A DNA stretch of 64,000 nucleotides, from the NCBI RefSeq assembly GCF_018835585.1, contig NZ_JAHGVE010000007.1:1-64000 (forward strand), in the 5' to 3' direction. The DNA is from Pelorhabdus rhamnosifermentans. Lineage in GTDB: Bacteria; Bacillota; Negativicutes; UMGS1260. The notes under the pieces are model-generated. The model was not told where the DNA came from and searched no databases. It saw nothing but the letters and a program-made list of their open reading frames with translations. Shown piece by piece: positions 19,601 through 28,906 of the stretch. The position numbers and the translations under genes were made by a program. Position 1 is the first letter of the stretch, and every line of letters begins with the position of its first letter.

Positions 19601-20305
19601 GTGGAAGTTAGAATTGGCGTGGCCAGAACAAATAAATATGCCATGAGAGAATGCGGCGATAGCGTTGAGACAGTTGAGCGTCCGCGGGGCGGTGTTAGTG
19701 TCATTTTAGCGGATGGACAAGGAAGCGGGAAACCTGCGAAGCTTACAAGTAGTCTTGTTGTGAATAAGACGGTTGCGCTTATTGCCGATGGCGCGCGCGA
19801 TGGAGCTGTCGCACGGAGTGTTCATGATTATTTATATAATATGAAGGACGGGAAAGTTTCTTCGACATTAACCATTATGTCCGTTGATTTGGATACACAA
19901 ACAGTCGTTTTTTGTCGAAATTCAAATTGTCCCGTATTAGTCAAGCAAGATTATGGGATTGATTCCTATGATCAATCCATTTCTTCTATTGGTGTTCATA
20001 AGCGAATGAAGCCGCTTGTGTATGAAATGCCACTCAATGTGGGAATGATTTTACTATCCTATAGTGATGGCATTCAAGCAGCTGGCAGAAAACGCGGCAA
20101 AGAATTTGACTTACAGCATATTTATCGGATTTTAAACGAAAACAAGGCGGAAGACGTCAATTTTATTGCACAAAGTATTTTGGAATATGCCTTGGATTTG
20201 GATGACTATCGCCCCGGTGATGACATGACAGTGGCTGTAGTTGGAGTGTCCGATAAGGAGGCGGGTCATTTAGTTCGCCGATTAAATATGGTTTATCCTT
20301 ATTAA
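19601..20305 (+). CDS. SpoIIE-type PP2C serine/threonine phosphatase, stand-alone domain
   Basis: A 234-residue PP2C/SpoIIE catalytic domain with no sensor or transmembrane region. Metal-binding motifs are intact: GDS near residue 25, ILADGQGSGKPAKL, LLSYSDGIQAAG and PGDDMTVAVVGV. It should remove phosphate from a Ser/Thr protein, by analogy an anti-anti-sigma factor or kinase substrate, but no such partner is in the window. GTG 19601 is chosen for its AAAGGAGGGG SD; the frame also opens at 19487 inside the preceding gene, giving an unlike N-terminus. It begins a three-gene unit with the next two genes. Confidence 0.82.
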   Translation: MEVRIGVARTNKYAMRECGDSVETVERPRGGVSVILADGQGSGKPAKLTSSLVVNKTVALIADGARDGAVARSVHDYLYNMKDGKVSSTLTIMSVDLDTQTVVFCRNSNCPVLVKQDYGIDSYDQSISSIGVHKRMKPLVYEMPLNVGMILLSYSDGIQAAGRKRGKEFDLQHIYRILNENKAEDVNFIAQSILEYALDLDDYRPGDDMTVAVVGVSDKEAGHLVRRLNMVYPY

Positions 20306-20318
20306 GGGAAGTGTTTTT

Positions 20319-20684
20319 ATGCGAGTGGCTATAACAGGAGTCTGCGCCTCAGGAAAGACCACGCTCGTTCAAAATCTGCGCCAACATCATGTAGAAGCTT
20401 ATAATGTGGCACAGGAACATTCCTTTGTCAAAACTCTTTGGCAGAAAAAAAATCCCGATGTATTAATCATGCTTGATGCCACACTGCCTGTTATTAAAAA
20501 AAGGCGCAACGTGCCTTGGGGTGAAGAACGGCTCATTGCACAGCATGAGCGGCTGATCAACGCCAAAGAACACGCACAGCTTTTTATTCAGACGGATGCG
20601 CTAAGTATTGAAGAAGTAACGGGTCGGGCGCTAGCTTATATCAGGAGGTTTGAGCATGATTACAGTGGAAGACCTACAGCATGA
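20319..20684 (+). CDS. Small P-loop NTPase, kinase-like
   Basis: A 121-residue protein whose first strand and Walker A (GVCASGKTT, residues about 7-15) are unmistakable. A hydrophobic strand with an acidic end (VLIMLDAT) could be the Walker B equivalent, and an Arg-rich region KKRRNVPWGEERL resembles the lid of small nucleoside/nucleotide kinases. It is shorter than classical kinases (about 180-220 residues). No substrate can be assigned. It overlaps the HD-domain gene by 29 bp, so the two are probably co-translated. Confidence 0.72.
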   Translation: MRVAITGVCASGKTTLVQNLRQHHVEAYNVAQEHSFVKTLWQKKNPDVLIMLDATLPVIKKRRNVPWGEERLIAQHERLINAKEHAQLFIQTDALSIEEVTGRALAYIRRFEHDYSGRPTA

Positions 20685-21315
20685 TTCGGAAATATCGGTA
20701 TATTTGTCACGCAGCACAGAGTATCTGGGGAATATCGGATTTACTGAACATGGCAAACGCCACGCGACACTTGTTTCAAAATGGGCTTATCAAGTCTTAA
20801 AGAGCCTTGATTATGCTGAACGGGATTGTCAGCTTGCCGAAATGGCGGGGTATCTGCATGACTTAGCCAATATGATTAATCGGTTTAATCATGGCGGGTC
20901 GGGTGCACTTATGGCATTTCAAATATTATCAAGAATGAAAATGGAACCGGAAGAAATTGCACTGGTTATTTCAGCTATTGGCAATCATGAAGAAGAAAGC
21001 GGCAGTGTTGTCAATCATGTGGCGGCTGCTTTAATATTAGCTGATAAATCAGATGTCCATCGCTCACGTGTGACAAATAAGGATTTTGCTAAATTTGAAA
21101 TTCATGACCGTGTTAATTATGCTGCAGAAAAAAGTACCTTAGTTGTCAACAAGGAACATAAGACGGTGACGCTAGATATTACAATTAATACAGAAATTTG
21201 CCCTGTTATGGAGTATTTTGAAATTTTTTTGGCCCGTATGATTATGTGTCGGCGGGCAGCCGAATTTCTAAAATGTTATTTTTCTATTGTTATTAATGAA
21301 AATCGTTTGTTATAA
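20656..21315 (+). CDS. HD-domain phosphohydrolase
   Basis: A 219-residue HD-superfamily protein. Metal ligands are visible as H in EHGKRHATLV, the HD pair in AGYLHDLANM, a further H in IGNHEEE and D in LADKSDVHRSR. Such proteins hydrolyse nucleotides or phosphodiesters; the substrate here is unknown. ATG 20656 follows AGGAGG by 7 nt and lies inside the P-loop gene, so the two are coupled. The C-terminal part (about 150-219) has no motif I recognise. Confidence 0.78.
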   Translation: MITVEDLQHDSEISVYLSRSTEYLGNIGFTEHGKRHATLVSKWAYQVLKSLDYAERDCQLAEMAGYLHDLANMINRFNHGGSGALMAFQILSRMKMEPEEIALVISAIGNHEEESGSVVNHVAAALILADKSDVHRSRVTNKDFAKFEIHDRVNYAAEKSTLVVNKEHKTVTLDITINTEICPVMEYFEIFLARMIMCRRAAEFLKCYFSIVINENRLL

Positions 21316-21345
21316 GGTGTCTGAGGGCACCTTTCATTGATTTTC
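21314..21345 (+). terminator. Weak terminator after the HD-domain gene
   Basis: Stem aaggtg (21314-21319) with cacctt (21328-21333) is followed by tcattgatttt. The stem is short and overlaps the stop codon. It fits the presence of a new promoter just downstream. Confidence 0.45.
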
Positions 21346-21351
21346 CAACAG

Positions 21352-21381
21352 TTGACACTTGGAGGACAAGACGGATATAAT
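21352..21381 (+). promoter_or_regulatory. Promoter of secDF
   Basis: Perfect TTGACA (21352-21357) and perfect TATAAT (21376-21381) with an 18-bp spacer, 40 bases upstream of the secD start. This predicts strong constitutive expression. Confidence 0.8.
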
Positions 21382-21421
21382 TAAGATTATGTGAAAACAG
21401 TATGGATTGGGGGAAGTTTCC

Positions 21422-22627
21422 TTGCGTTGGAATAGTTTTACAAAGTTTTTTGTTGCAGTACTTGCCATTTTGTTGTGTTTTGCCTTTTTTGTGAAGCCCC
21501 TGGCTTTTTCAATCAAACAAGGTTTGGATTTACAAGGGGGAACGCATGTTGTTTTGGAGGCCGTCGATACACCTGAAGCGCAGGTGGATGATGATGCTGT
21601 CCAGCGTGTAGTGAAAATTATTGAACGGCGTGTCAATGAATTGGGGCTTACGGAGCCGATTATTCAGCGACAAGGTGACCGCAGGATTATTGTTGAACTT
21701 CCGGGTGTAAAAGATCCTGATGCGGCCATTGCCTTGATTGGTAAGACGGCACTCATGGAATTTCAGGATGAAAGCGGTGCAACTGTTCTGACAGGAAAAG
21801 ATTTGAAAGATGCAAAAGCTGAGATTGACCAGTCGAAACGAAATTTAGTCAATCTTGAGTTTACTCCTGAAGGGGCTAAGGCATTTGGTGATTTGACCAC
21901 GAAAAATGTGGGCAAACATATTTCGATTTTGTTAGATAAACAAGTTTTAACGAGCCCTGTTGTCAATGAGCCAATTACAGGTGGCAAGGCCATGATTACA
22001 GGCAATCGTACCATCGAAGAAGCCCAAAATTTGGCGATTTTACTTCGGTCAGGTTCTTTGCCTGTCAAGGTCGAAGTGATGGAATTACGTACGGTGGGGC
22101 CAACTCTTGGTCAAGATTCTAGAGATAAAAGTATTACAGCTTTCGGTATTGGTATTGCCGCCATTGTTCTTTTTATGTTACTTTATTATCGTTTATCAGG
22201 TCTGGTGGCCAATATTGCTCTGGCCATGTATGTGTTAATGCTGTTATTTGGACTCAAAATGCTCAATGCGACACTTACGCTACCGGGTATTGCCGGGATT
22301 ATCTTATCCATTGGTATGGCAGTTGATGCTAATGTGCTTATTTTTGAACGGTTTAAAGAAGAAGTGCGCGCAGGAAAAACCTTGCGAGCTGCCATGGATG
22401 CCGGGTTCCACCGAGCTTTTGCCACGATTATTGACTCTCATGTCACAACCATCATTACTGCTGTGGTTTTGTTTCTGTTAGGAACAGGTTCGCTGAAAGG
22501 TTTCGCTATTACATTGGGCCTGGGAATTATTTTGAGTTTGTTTACGGCCATTACAGTGAGTCGCTTTTTGCTGCAATCCTTGATGAACTCAAACCTAATC
22601 AAAAATCACAAAGTATTTGGAGCATAG
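21422..22627 (+). CDS. secD: Protein translocase subunit SecD
   Basis: A 401-residue RND-family membrane protein that uses the proton gradient to help pull proteins through SecYEG. It has an N-terminal transmembrane helix, GLDLQGGTHVVLEA, the periplasmic P1 region (IIERRVNELGLTEP) and five further helices in the C-terminal half with AVDANVLIFERFKEE. TTG 21422 is chosen because GGGGGAA lies 7 nt upstream and the product then begins with LRWNSFTKFF, as in relatives; an upstream in-frame TTG is at 21407. Confidence 0.93.
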   Translation: MRWNSFTKFFVAVLAILLCFAFFVKPLAFSIKQGLDLQGGTHVVLEAVDTPEAQVDDDAVQRVVKIIERRVNELGLTEPIIQRQGDRRIIVELPGVKDPDAAIALIGKTALMEFQDESGATVLTGKDLKDAKAEIDQSKRNLVNLEFTPEGAKAFGDLTTKNVGKHISILLDKQVLTSPVVNEPITGGKAMITGNRTIEEAQNLAILLRSGSLPVKVEVMELRTVGPTLGQDSRDKSITAFGIGIAAIVLFMLLYYRLSGLVANIALAMYVLMLLFGLKMLNATLTLPGIAGIILSIGMAVDANVLIFERFKEEVRAGKTLRAAMDAGFHRAFATIIDSHVTTIITAVVLFLLGTGSLKGFAITLGLGIILSLFTAITVSRFLLQSLMNSNLIKNHKVFGA

Positions 22628-22637
22628 GGGTGATCAT

Positions 22638-23540
22638 ATGAAATTTGATATTATCGGGAAACGCTATTGGTGGTTTGCCTTGTCTGCACTTATCATGATT
22701 CCAGGGCTTATTTCCATGGCTGTGCAGGGTTTTAACTTTGGCATTGATTTTACCGGGGGTAATTTGATTGATGTAAAATTTGAACAGCCTGTAACGGTAC
22801 AGCAAGTGAGAGAGGTTCTAAAAGACTATCAACTGGATGGCAGCACGATTCAGTTAGCCTCAGATAATCAAACGGATATGTCACAGAATGTATTTATCCG
22901 TACACGCGTGCTGCAAGAAGATGAACAAAAGGCAGTTATGGATGATTTTGGTCAAAAACTGGGTGCTTATGAGCTGCTCCGGACGGAAAAAGTCGGTGCT
23001 ACAATTGGGTCGGAGTTAACACAACAAGCGGTTTTGGCACTTGTTGTTGCCTCGTTATTAATTATTGGCTATATTTCTTATCGGTTTGAATTTAAATTTG
23101 CCGTATCTGCTGTCGGGGCTATGTTACATGATGTTTTGATTGTTCTTGGTTTGTTTTCTCTCTTGCAACGCGAAGTGGATTCTACTTTTGTTGCTGCTAT
23201 CTTGACGATTGTGGGTTATTCCATCAATGATACGATTGTTATTTTTGACCGTATTCGTGAAAATTTAAAAACGCATCGGAAATCAGAGAGTTTCCAAGAA
23301 CTTGTGGATCGAAGTATTTGGCAAACAATGACACGTTCTATTTATACGGTACTTACTGTCTTGTTTGCTACGGCAGCACTGTTCTTCTTTGGTGGTGAGA
23401 GTACGAAGAATTTCTCACTTGCCCTTTTGATTGGGTTTACAAGCGGCGCTTATTCCTCTATTTTTAATGCCAGTCCTATCTGGGTTACTTGGAAGGAAAT
23501 ATCAGAGAAACATCACCATGCGTTGCGTGCATCAAAGTAG
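22638..23540 (+). CDS. secF: Protein translocase subunit SecF
   Basis: A 300-residue partner of SecD with six transmembrane helices. Signatures are NFGIDFTGGNLIDV after the first helix, the SINDTIVIFDRIREN motif on helix 4-5, and a final RSIYTVLTVLFATAALFFFG. ATG 22638 follows GGGGTGA; a longer in-frame ORF overlaps secD at 22617. SecD and SecF are separate, unlike the fused SecDF of Bacillus. Confidence 0.94.
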   Translation: MKFDIIGKRYWWFALSALIMIPGLISMAVQGFNFGIDFTGGNLIDVKFEQPVTVQQVREVLKDYQLDGSTIQLASDNQTDMSQNVFIRTRVLQEDEQKAVMDDFGQKLGAYELLRTEKVGATIGSELTQQAVLALVVASLLIIGYISYRFEFKFAVSAVGAMLHDVLIVLGLFSLLQREVDSTFVAAILTIVGYSINDTIVIFDRIRENLKTHRKSESFQELVDRSIWQTMTRSIYTVLTVLFATAALFFFGGESTKNFSLALLIGFTSGAYSSIFNASPIWVTWKEISEKHHHALRASK

Positions 23541-23554
23541 GTAGTATGGAGTAT

Positions 23555-23595
23555 ATTCCTAAGATCTCTATGGAGTTCTTAGGAATTTTTTTTTT
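23555..23595 (+). terminator. Strong terminator after secF
   Basis: A perfect 10-bp stem, attcctaaga (23555-23564) with tcttaggaat (23577-23586), then nine T residues. It closes the secDF operon. Confidence 0.9.
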
Positions 23596-23652
23596 ATTGA
23601 ACCAAGAGCGCTGTCTGATAATATCTTGTAGGATAAAGGTGGTGCAATTTGC

Positions 23653-24669
23653 ATGTGGATGCTACTACCTGCATTACTGTTGGCGTCAATGAATATTGCC
23701 GGTAATAACTTAGCCCTTGTTCCTGATATGATTATTTTGTATGGTGCGCCCGTTTTTACCACCCTTGTTGTGGCTTATTTGCTTATTAGTAGTATGATCA
23801 CGGCTCTATCAGCCTGGATGGGTATGACAGCCAAGGAAGAACTTTTTGTGATTATTAAACAATTGTTTGCTTTTGCTGGCAAGCGGTGGTTGGCATTGGC
23901 TATGCTGGCCATTTCTTTACCAGCCAGTGCTCTTACAGGTTGTGTTTTCTCTGGCTCTATTGTTTATACTGTGTTTGGCATTCCCAGTGAATGGGCCATG
24001 TTGTTTTCATTATTGTTTTTTTGGTTGTCCTCCTTATCCTTACATAATTGGATACTTGCTATTGCAAAGTATTTAACTGTTTGTTCTATTCCACTTTTTT
24101 TTATTGTGGGGATGATGCAGCTATCCCAGACTTTTTGGCAGCAAACCTTACTTTGGGGTCCTGTCAATTGGACACTCGTTTTCGCCTTCGTTGGTTATAA
24201 TACAGGGGGGATTCGTCCCGCTCTGATGGTGGAAGCGAGTGCTTGCTTGTCTAAAAAGGGCTATCAAGTGATAGGGGCTGCTGTTTTATCTAAATTAATT
24301 GAAGGTTGCTTTACCTTTCTTATGGCTCTTGTCGTTTATTCAGCAGATATTATGGGGCCCAATTCATTATTAGGGCTGGCAGAAAAGATTTCCGGACCTC
24401 TGGGCAGGACGATTTTTGCATTCTTCCTTTATGGCTTATTTTTAAATACTATGGCACCTGCCATGAAAGTAAATATTAAAGAGGTAGGTACGCTCTTGGG
24501 GATTAGTAACGGCTGGAGTACACTTATTACACTGTTTGGTATTTACAGTATCAGTCAATGTAGTATCTATACCATTTTGCAGGGGATGAGTGTGAGCGGT
24601 TTACTGATGATTGTACTCAATATTTATACAGCCTATCGCTTATATTTTAAAATGTCGAGACGAAATTGA
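23653..24669 (+). CDS. Polytopic inner-membrane protein, YkvI-like (function unknown)
   Basis: A 338-residue protein that is hydrophobic almost throughout, with about ten predicted membrane helices. The helix pattern and the break GNNLALVP in helix 1 resemble the YkvI branch of LeuT-fold transporters, but I recognise no diagnostic motif. ATG 23653 follows AAAGGTGG by about 10 nt. It stands alone between the secF terminator and recJ. Transport of an ion or amino acid is a guess. Confidence 0.55.
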   Translation: MWMLLPALLLASMNIAGNNLALVPDMIILYGAPVFTTLVVAYLLISSMITALSAWMGMTAKEELFVIIKQLFAFAGKRWLALAMLAISLPASALTGCVFSGSIVYTVFGIPSEWAMLFSLLFFWLSSLSLHNWILAIAKYLTVCSIPLFFIVGMMQLSQTFWQQTLLWGPVNWTLVFAFVGYNTGGIRPALMVEASACLSKKGYQVIGAAVLSKLIEGCFTFLMALVVYSADIMGPNSLLGLAEKISGPLGRTIFAFFLYGLFLNTMAPAMKVNIKEVGTLLGISNGWSTLITLFGIYSISQCSIYTILQGMSVSGLLMIVLNIYTAYRLYFKMSRRN

Positions 24670-24739
24670 AGGATTATTGTAGACCATTCGAGAAATTTAT
24701 ACAATTGAGCAAGAGGAACTTACTGATGATGTAGAACGG

Positions 24740-27700
24740 ATGAGAAACATGGGAAAGAACGAGAAAATATGGTATATACCACAGATTAATTGCCACATTC
24801 GGCAGGAATTGGCTCATCAACTGGATGTATCAGAAACGGTTGCTCAGGTGTTAATGAATCGTGGTTATACAGAAGAGCCTTTGGCTCGTGATTTTTTATA
24901 TAATAATATTGAAAATTTGCTTGATCCCTATTTGCTAAATGATATGGAACAGGCTGTTGAACGAATTGAAAGAGCAATTAAAACAGGTGAATTAATTACG
25001 GTTTATGGAGATTATGACGTAGATGGAATCTCAGCTTGTTCACTATTATTGCTTGTGTTAAAAGAGTTTGGCGCCCATACGAATTTTCATATACCTGATA
25101 GACAAAAAGAAGGGTATGGACTCAATCGCGAGGCTCTTGAGGAAATTTATGAACAAGGTTGTCATCTTGTCATTACTGTTGATTGCGGTATTAATGCGTT
25201 AGCTGAAACAGAAGAGTTGCCTCATGATTTTGATATGATTATTACGGACCATCATCAGCCAGATGTAGAATTACCCAAAGTTGTGGCTGTCATTAATCCT
25301 AAACGGTTTGATTCAACCTATCCAGAACAAGTACTCTCCGGTGTGGGAGTGGCTTTTAAACTTTGTCAGGCCTTATGGCAGCGGCAGGTAAGCAATAATA
25401 TGCAAAAATTACTGTCGTTTTGTGATTTAGTTGCCCTGGGTACTGTGGCAGATATTGTTCCTCTTACGGGGGAAAATCGTTTGCTTGTGAAACAGGGCTT
25501 GGCGCAAATGAATGATACAAAAAATTTGGGCCTTCAGGAGCTCATGAAGGTTTCTCAGGTAACGGCGCCTGTTAATACAGGCATGATTGGCTTTCGTTTG
25601 GCACCGCGTTTAAATGCTGCCGGGCGCATGGCCCATGCCAAGGCGGGTGTGGAGCTTCTTACAACAACAGAGGAAGCGGTTGCACAAGATTTGGCACAGG
25701 AGCTTGAGGTTGAAAATCGTACGCGACAGGAAGTAGAACAACAGATCCTCACTGCTGCTGAAGAAAAGCTGAGCACCCTTGATTTGACGAAGCAAAAAGT
25801 CATTGTTGTAGCTGGTGACAATTGGCATCCTGGTGTCATTGGTATTGTTGCTTCCAGGCTTGTTGAACGGTATTTTCGGCCTACCATTGTCATCAGTCTT
25901 AAAGATGGCGTTGGCAAGGGATCTTGCCGCAGTATCCCGGCTTTTGACATGCATAGTGCGTTAACTTTTGCCGCTGAGACGCTTGTCCAGTTCGGTGGAC
26001 ATCATCAGGCGGCAGGCCTTACGATTTTAGCTGAAAATATTATTCCTTTACAAGAAAAACTAAATGAATATGCTGCGAATACTTTATCAGAGCAAGATTA
26101 TCTGCCTCAGCTTGGGATTGATGCCTATGTGGGACTTCCGGATATTACAGACCGTTTTATGGAAGAATTATCCTGCTTAGCTCCCTTTGGCGCAGGAAAT
26201 TCTAAGCCGGTTTTTGCTTGTCGGAAAGTGTTACTAAGGGAAATCAAGCCGATTGGTCAGAAACAGCAGCATTTGCGGTTAAAAGTAGGGCAAAGGGATA
26301 GTATAAAACCGGTAATTGCCTTTGGTTTTGGTGATTTTGCCGACAGACTGGCCGGAAAGCAAGCCGTAGATTTGGCGTTTTTTCCTGAATATAATGTGTT
26401 TCGTAATACCAAGACCCTGCAGCTTCGAGCGCAAGATATTCGCCTTGACGAGCCTCATAGCGACATTGATGAACTTTTTTGCTGTCATGATGCGAGTGAC
26501 CCTTATGAAAACATTGAACAGGCCGATTTTTTTCATACGAAAGTTGTTGGCGTGACATTTGAAGGGCGGCAGCAAGTCATTCGAACCTTGGAATCCGGGC
26601 AAAAGTTATGTGTGTGCCGGGAAAAAAACAATAGCTATGACAGAAACGCCATTGCTATTACGACGCTAGCAGGCAAGCAGATTGGCTATTTAAAGGCTCC
26701 CTTGGCTGAAAAATTGGCTCCAAGAATGGATGATGACGTTTGTTATGAAGCAGAGGTCCAAACTGTTACAGGTGAAAACAAGGACTTATTTGGTGTAAAT
26801 ATTGCTGTCTTTGTAAAAAATTCTGTTAGCGATAAGCAAAGCGGTGACGGTTTAAGACCACTGCCTTGTGATGCAAGCCAGTCCATTCGTAAGGTTCTTC
26901 TTGGCAAACATGAATATCATCACAGTCAGCAAGAAGCCTTGCGCGCTCTTGAAGGCGGACACAATACGTTGGTCGTTATGGGGACGGGACGGGGAAAATC
27001 AGCCATTTTTCAATCCTTTGCTGCATCACTAGCGCTTTGTAAGGGAAAAATGTCTATTATTGTCTATCCATTGCGCGCCCTGGTCAATGATCAATACCTT
27101 GGCGTTCAAACAAAATTATCATGCTTAGGTCTTACTGTATATAAGGGAACAGGAACTTTAACGTCAGAAGAGAAGCAGGACTTTTTTGCTGCATTACAGG
27201 CGGATAAGGTCGATTTATTATTGGCTACACCGGAATTTATTATGGCGAATTTACCCCTATTGAAAGAAAAAAGTGACACGATTGGTTTTTTTGTTGTCGA
27301 TGAGTGTCATCATATTGTTTTGAGTGGGAAACGATTGCGGCCTGTTTATCAGAAACTGCACCAAGTGCAAGCTGAACTAGGGAATCCTGTCACATTAGCT
27401 GTAACGGCTACAGCAGATGATGAAACAGCCCAGCAGATTGCCCGCGTTCTTCAAATTGATCATCTGATTATCGATGATACAGTTCGCAATAATTTGACTA
27501 TCACAGATTCACGTGAAAAAATCGATAAGGTAAGCTATTTAAAAGATTTACTTAAGGGCGGCACGAAGAATTTGATCTATGTCAATAGCCGCAAACAGGC
27601 TTTTGAGCTTGCCAGTCAGCTTAGGCAAGTTGTGCCTGAGCAAGATCAGCAGATTGGTTTCTATCACGCGGGTCTTACCACAGACTGGCGGACGAAGGTG

Positions 27701-28324
27701 GAAAATTGGTTTCGTCAAGGGCAGTTGACAACGATTGTTGCTACAAGTGCTTTTGGGGAAGGTATTGATTTGCCTGATATCCGGCATGTTGTGTTATATC
27801 ATTCGCCTTTTCATCGGACGGCTTTTAATCAGCAATGTGGTCGAGCCGGTCGTGATGGAAGGGAAGGGGCTATTCATTTGCTCTTTGGCAGGCGTGATAT
27901 TGAATTGAATCAGCTTATTCTTTCCAATCGGGCGCCTTCCCGTGATTTTGTTGCGGCAGTTTATCGCATTCTGCGGCATAAGGCCGATGAACATCATATC
28001 GTACGTTTAACAAACAGCGAATTAGCTCAGGCGATTGTTCAGGCTTTTGGTCAGGAGGTCCGTGAAGAGGGCGTATCTGTTTGTCTGAAGATTCTTGAAG
28101 AACTTAAGCTATTGTCAAGGGAACGTCAGGGGATTATGCGAGTCATTACGATTCTGACACCACCCGAGCATAAACTTGATATTGCTTGTTCCATGACTTA
28201 TCTGGAAGGCATTCATGAACAAGCTTTATTTGATCAGTTCGCTCAGAATTTAATGCAGCAACCGAGTTCAGTGTTATTAGAATGGTTTAATCGTCCGGTA
28301 TGTCCGAGGCATACTACGTTATGA
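24740..28324 (+). CDS. recJ: RecJ exonuclease fused to HIRAN domain and RecQ-like SF2 helicase
   Basis: One 1194-residue frame joins two machines. Residues 1-570 are a complete RecJ ssDNA-specific 5'-3' exonuclease: YGDYDVDGIS (DYDVDG at 91-96), DCGIN, TDHHQPD (Asp170), the DHHA1 motif GGHHQAAG from 419 and an OB-like part. Residues about 597-693 match the HIRAN DNA-end-binding domain (VVGVTFEGRQQ, CREKNNSYDRNAI). Residues about 720-1090 are a RecQ-like helicase: Walker A GTGRGKS near 750, VVDECHHI near 852, TATADDET, and motif VI QQCGRAGRDGR near 1031. Typical RecJ is 560-800 residues. ATG 24749 is an equally possible start. The neighbours apt and rel are normal for recJ in Firmicutes. Confidence 0.93.
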   Translation: MRNMGKNEKIWYIPQINCHIRQELAHQLDVSETVAQVLMNRGYTEEPLARDFLYNNIENLLDPYLLNDMEQAVERIERAIKTGELITVYGDYDVDGISACSLLLLVLKEFGAHTNFHIPDRQKEGYGLNREALEEIYEQGCHLVITVDCGINALAETEELPHDFDMIITDHHQPDVELPKVVAVINPKRFDSTYPEQVLSGVGVAFKLCQALWQRQVSNNMQKLLSFCDLVALGTVADIVPLTGENRLLVKQGLAQMNDTKNLGLQELMKVSQVTAPVNTGMIGFRLAPRLNAAGRMAHAKAGVELLTTTEEAVAQDLAQELEVENRTRQEVEQQILTAAEEKLSTLDLTKQKVIVVAGDNWHPGVIGIVASRLVERYFRPTIVISLKDGVGKGSCRSIPAFDMHSALTFAAETLVQFGGHHQAAGLTILAENIIPLQEKLNEYAANTLSEQDYLPQLGIDAYVGLPDITDRFMEELSCLAPFGAGNSKPVFACRKVLLREIKPIGQKQQHLRLKVGQRDSIKPVIAFGFGDFADRLAGKQAVDLAFFPEYNVFRNTKTLQLRAQDIRLDEPHSDIDELFCCHDASDPYENIEQADFFHTKVVGVTFEGRQQVIRTLESGQKLCVCREKNNSYDRNAIAITTLAGKQIGYLKAPLAEKLAPRMDDDVCYEAEVQTVTGENKDLFGVNIAVFVKNSVSDKQSGDGLRPLPCDASQSIRKVLLGKHEYHHSQQEALRALEGGHNTLVVMGTGRGKSAIFQSFAASLALCKGKMSIIVYPLRALVNDQYLGVQTKLSCLGLTVYKGTGTLTSEEKQDFFAALQADKVDLLLATPEFIMANLPLLKEKSDTIGFFVVDECHHIVLSGKRLRPVYQKLHQVQAELGNPVTLAVTATADDETAQQIARVLQIDHLIIDDTVRNNLTITDSREKIDKVSYLKDLLKGGTKNLIYVNSRKQAFELASQLRQVVPEQDQQIGFYHAGLTTDWRTKVENWFRQGQLTTIVATSAFGEGIDLPDIRHVVLYHSPFHRTAFNQQCGRAGRDGREGAIHLLFGRRDIELNQLILSNRAPSRDFVAAVYRILRHKADEHHIVRLTNSELAQAIVQAFGQEVREEGVSVCLKILEELKLLSRERQGIMRVITILTPPEHKLDIACSMTYLEGIHEQALFDQFAQNLMQQPSSVLLEWFNRPVCPRHTTL

Positions 28325-28349
28325 TAGAGAAACTAGGGAGGTTTAAACG

Positions 28350-28862
28350 ATGAATTTTAAGGATAAGATCAGAGTAGTGGAAAATTTTCCTGAAGAGGGA
28401 ATTAGTTTTAAGGATATTACGACGCTGATGAAAGATGGCCCGGCTTTTCATCAGGCCATTGATGAGCTTGCCAGTCAGTTTGCAAGTGAACATATTGAAC
28501 TTGTAGTTGGGCCTGAGGCCCGCGGGTTTGCTGTGGGGGCACCCCTTGCCTATACACTTGGGGCGGGCTTTGTTCCGGTGCGTAAGCCTGGTAAATTGCC
28601 TGCACCGACGTATATTTATGACTATTCGCTCGAATATGGCAAGGATTGCTTGGAAATTCATCGGGATGCTATTCAGCCGGGACAAAAAGTATTGATTGCT
28701 GATGATCTGCTAGCGACAGGAGGTACAACTTTGGCTGCCATTCATCTTATTGAGAAACTCGGGGGCCAGGTTGTGGGTCTTGCCTATATGATCGAATTGG
28801 CCTTTTTAGAAGGGCGTAAAAAACTAAAAGATTATCGCATCGTGACGTTAACAGAGTATTAA
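28350..28862 (+). CDS. apt: Adenine phosphoribosyltransferase
   Basis: A 170-residue purine-salvage enzyme that makes AMP from adenine and PRPP. The PRPP-binding motif is VLIADDLLATGGTT, and the N-terminal FPEEGISFKDITTLM and the substrate-loop segment PEARGFAVGAPLAY are typical. Length is standard. AGGGAGG lies 8-9 nt before ATG 28350. recJ-apt-rel is a conserved order in Firmicutes. Confidence 0.96.
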   Translation: MNFKDKIRVVENFPEEGISFKDITTLMKDGPAFHQAIDELASQFASEHIELVVGPEARGFAVGAPLAYTLGAGFVPVRKPGKLPAPTYIYDYSLEYGKDCLEIHRDAIQPGQKVLIADDLLATGGTTLAAIHLIEKLGGQVVGLAYMIELAFLEGRKKLKDYRIVTLTEY

Positions 28863-28906
28863 GCAGGAAATGAAGCAAGCAAAGCGCAGGTAGGTGGAGT
28901 GTTACT

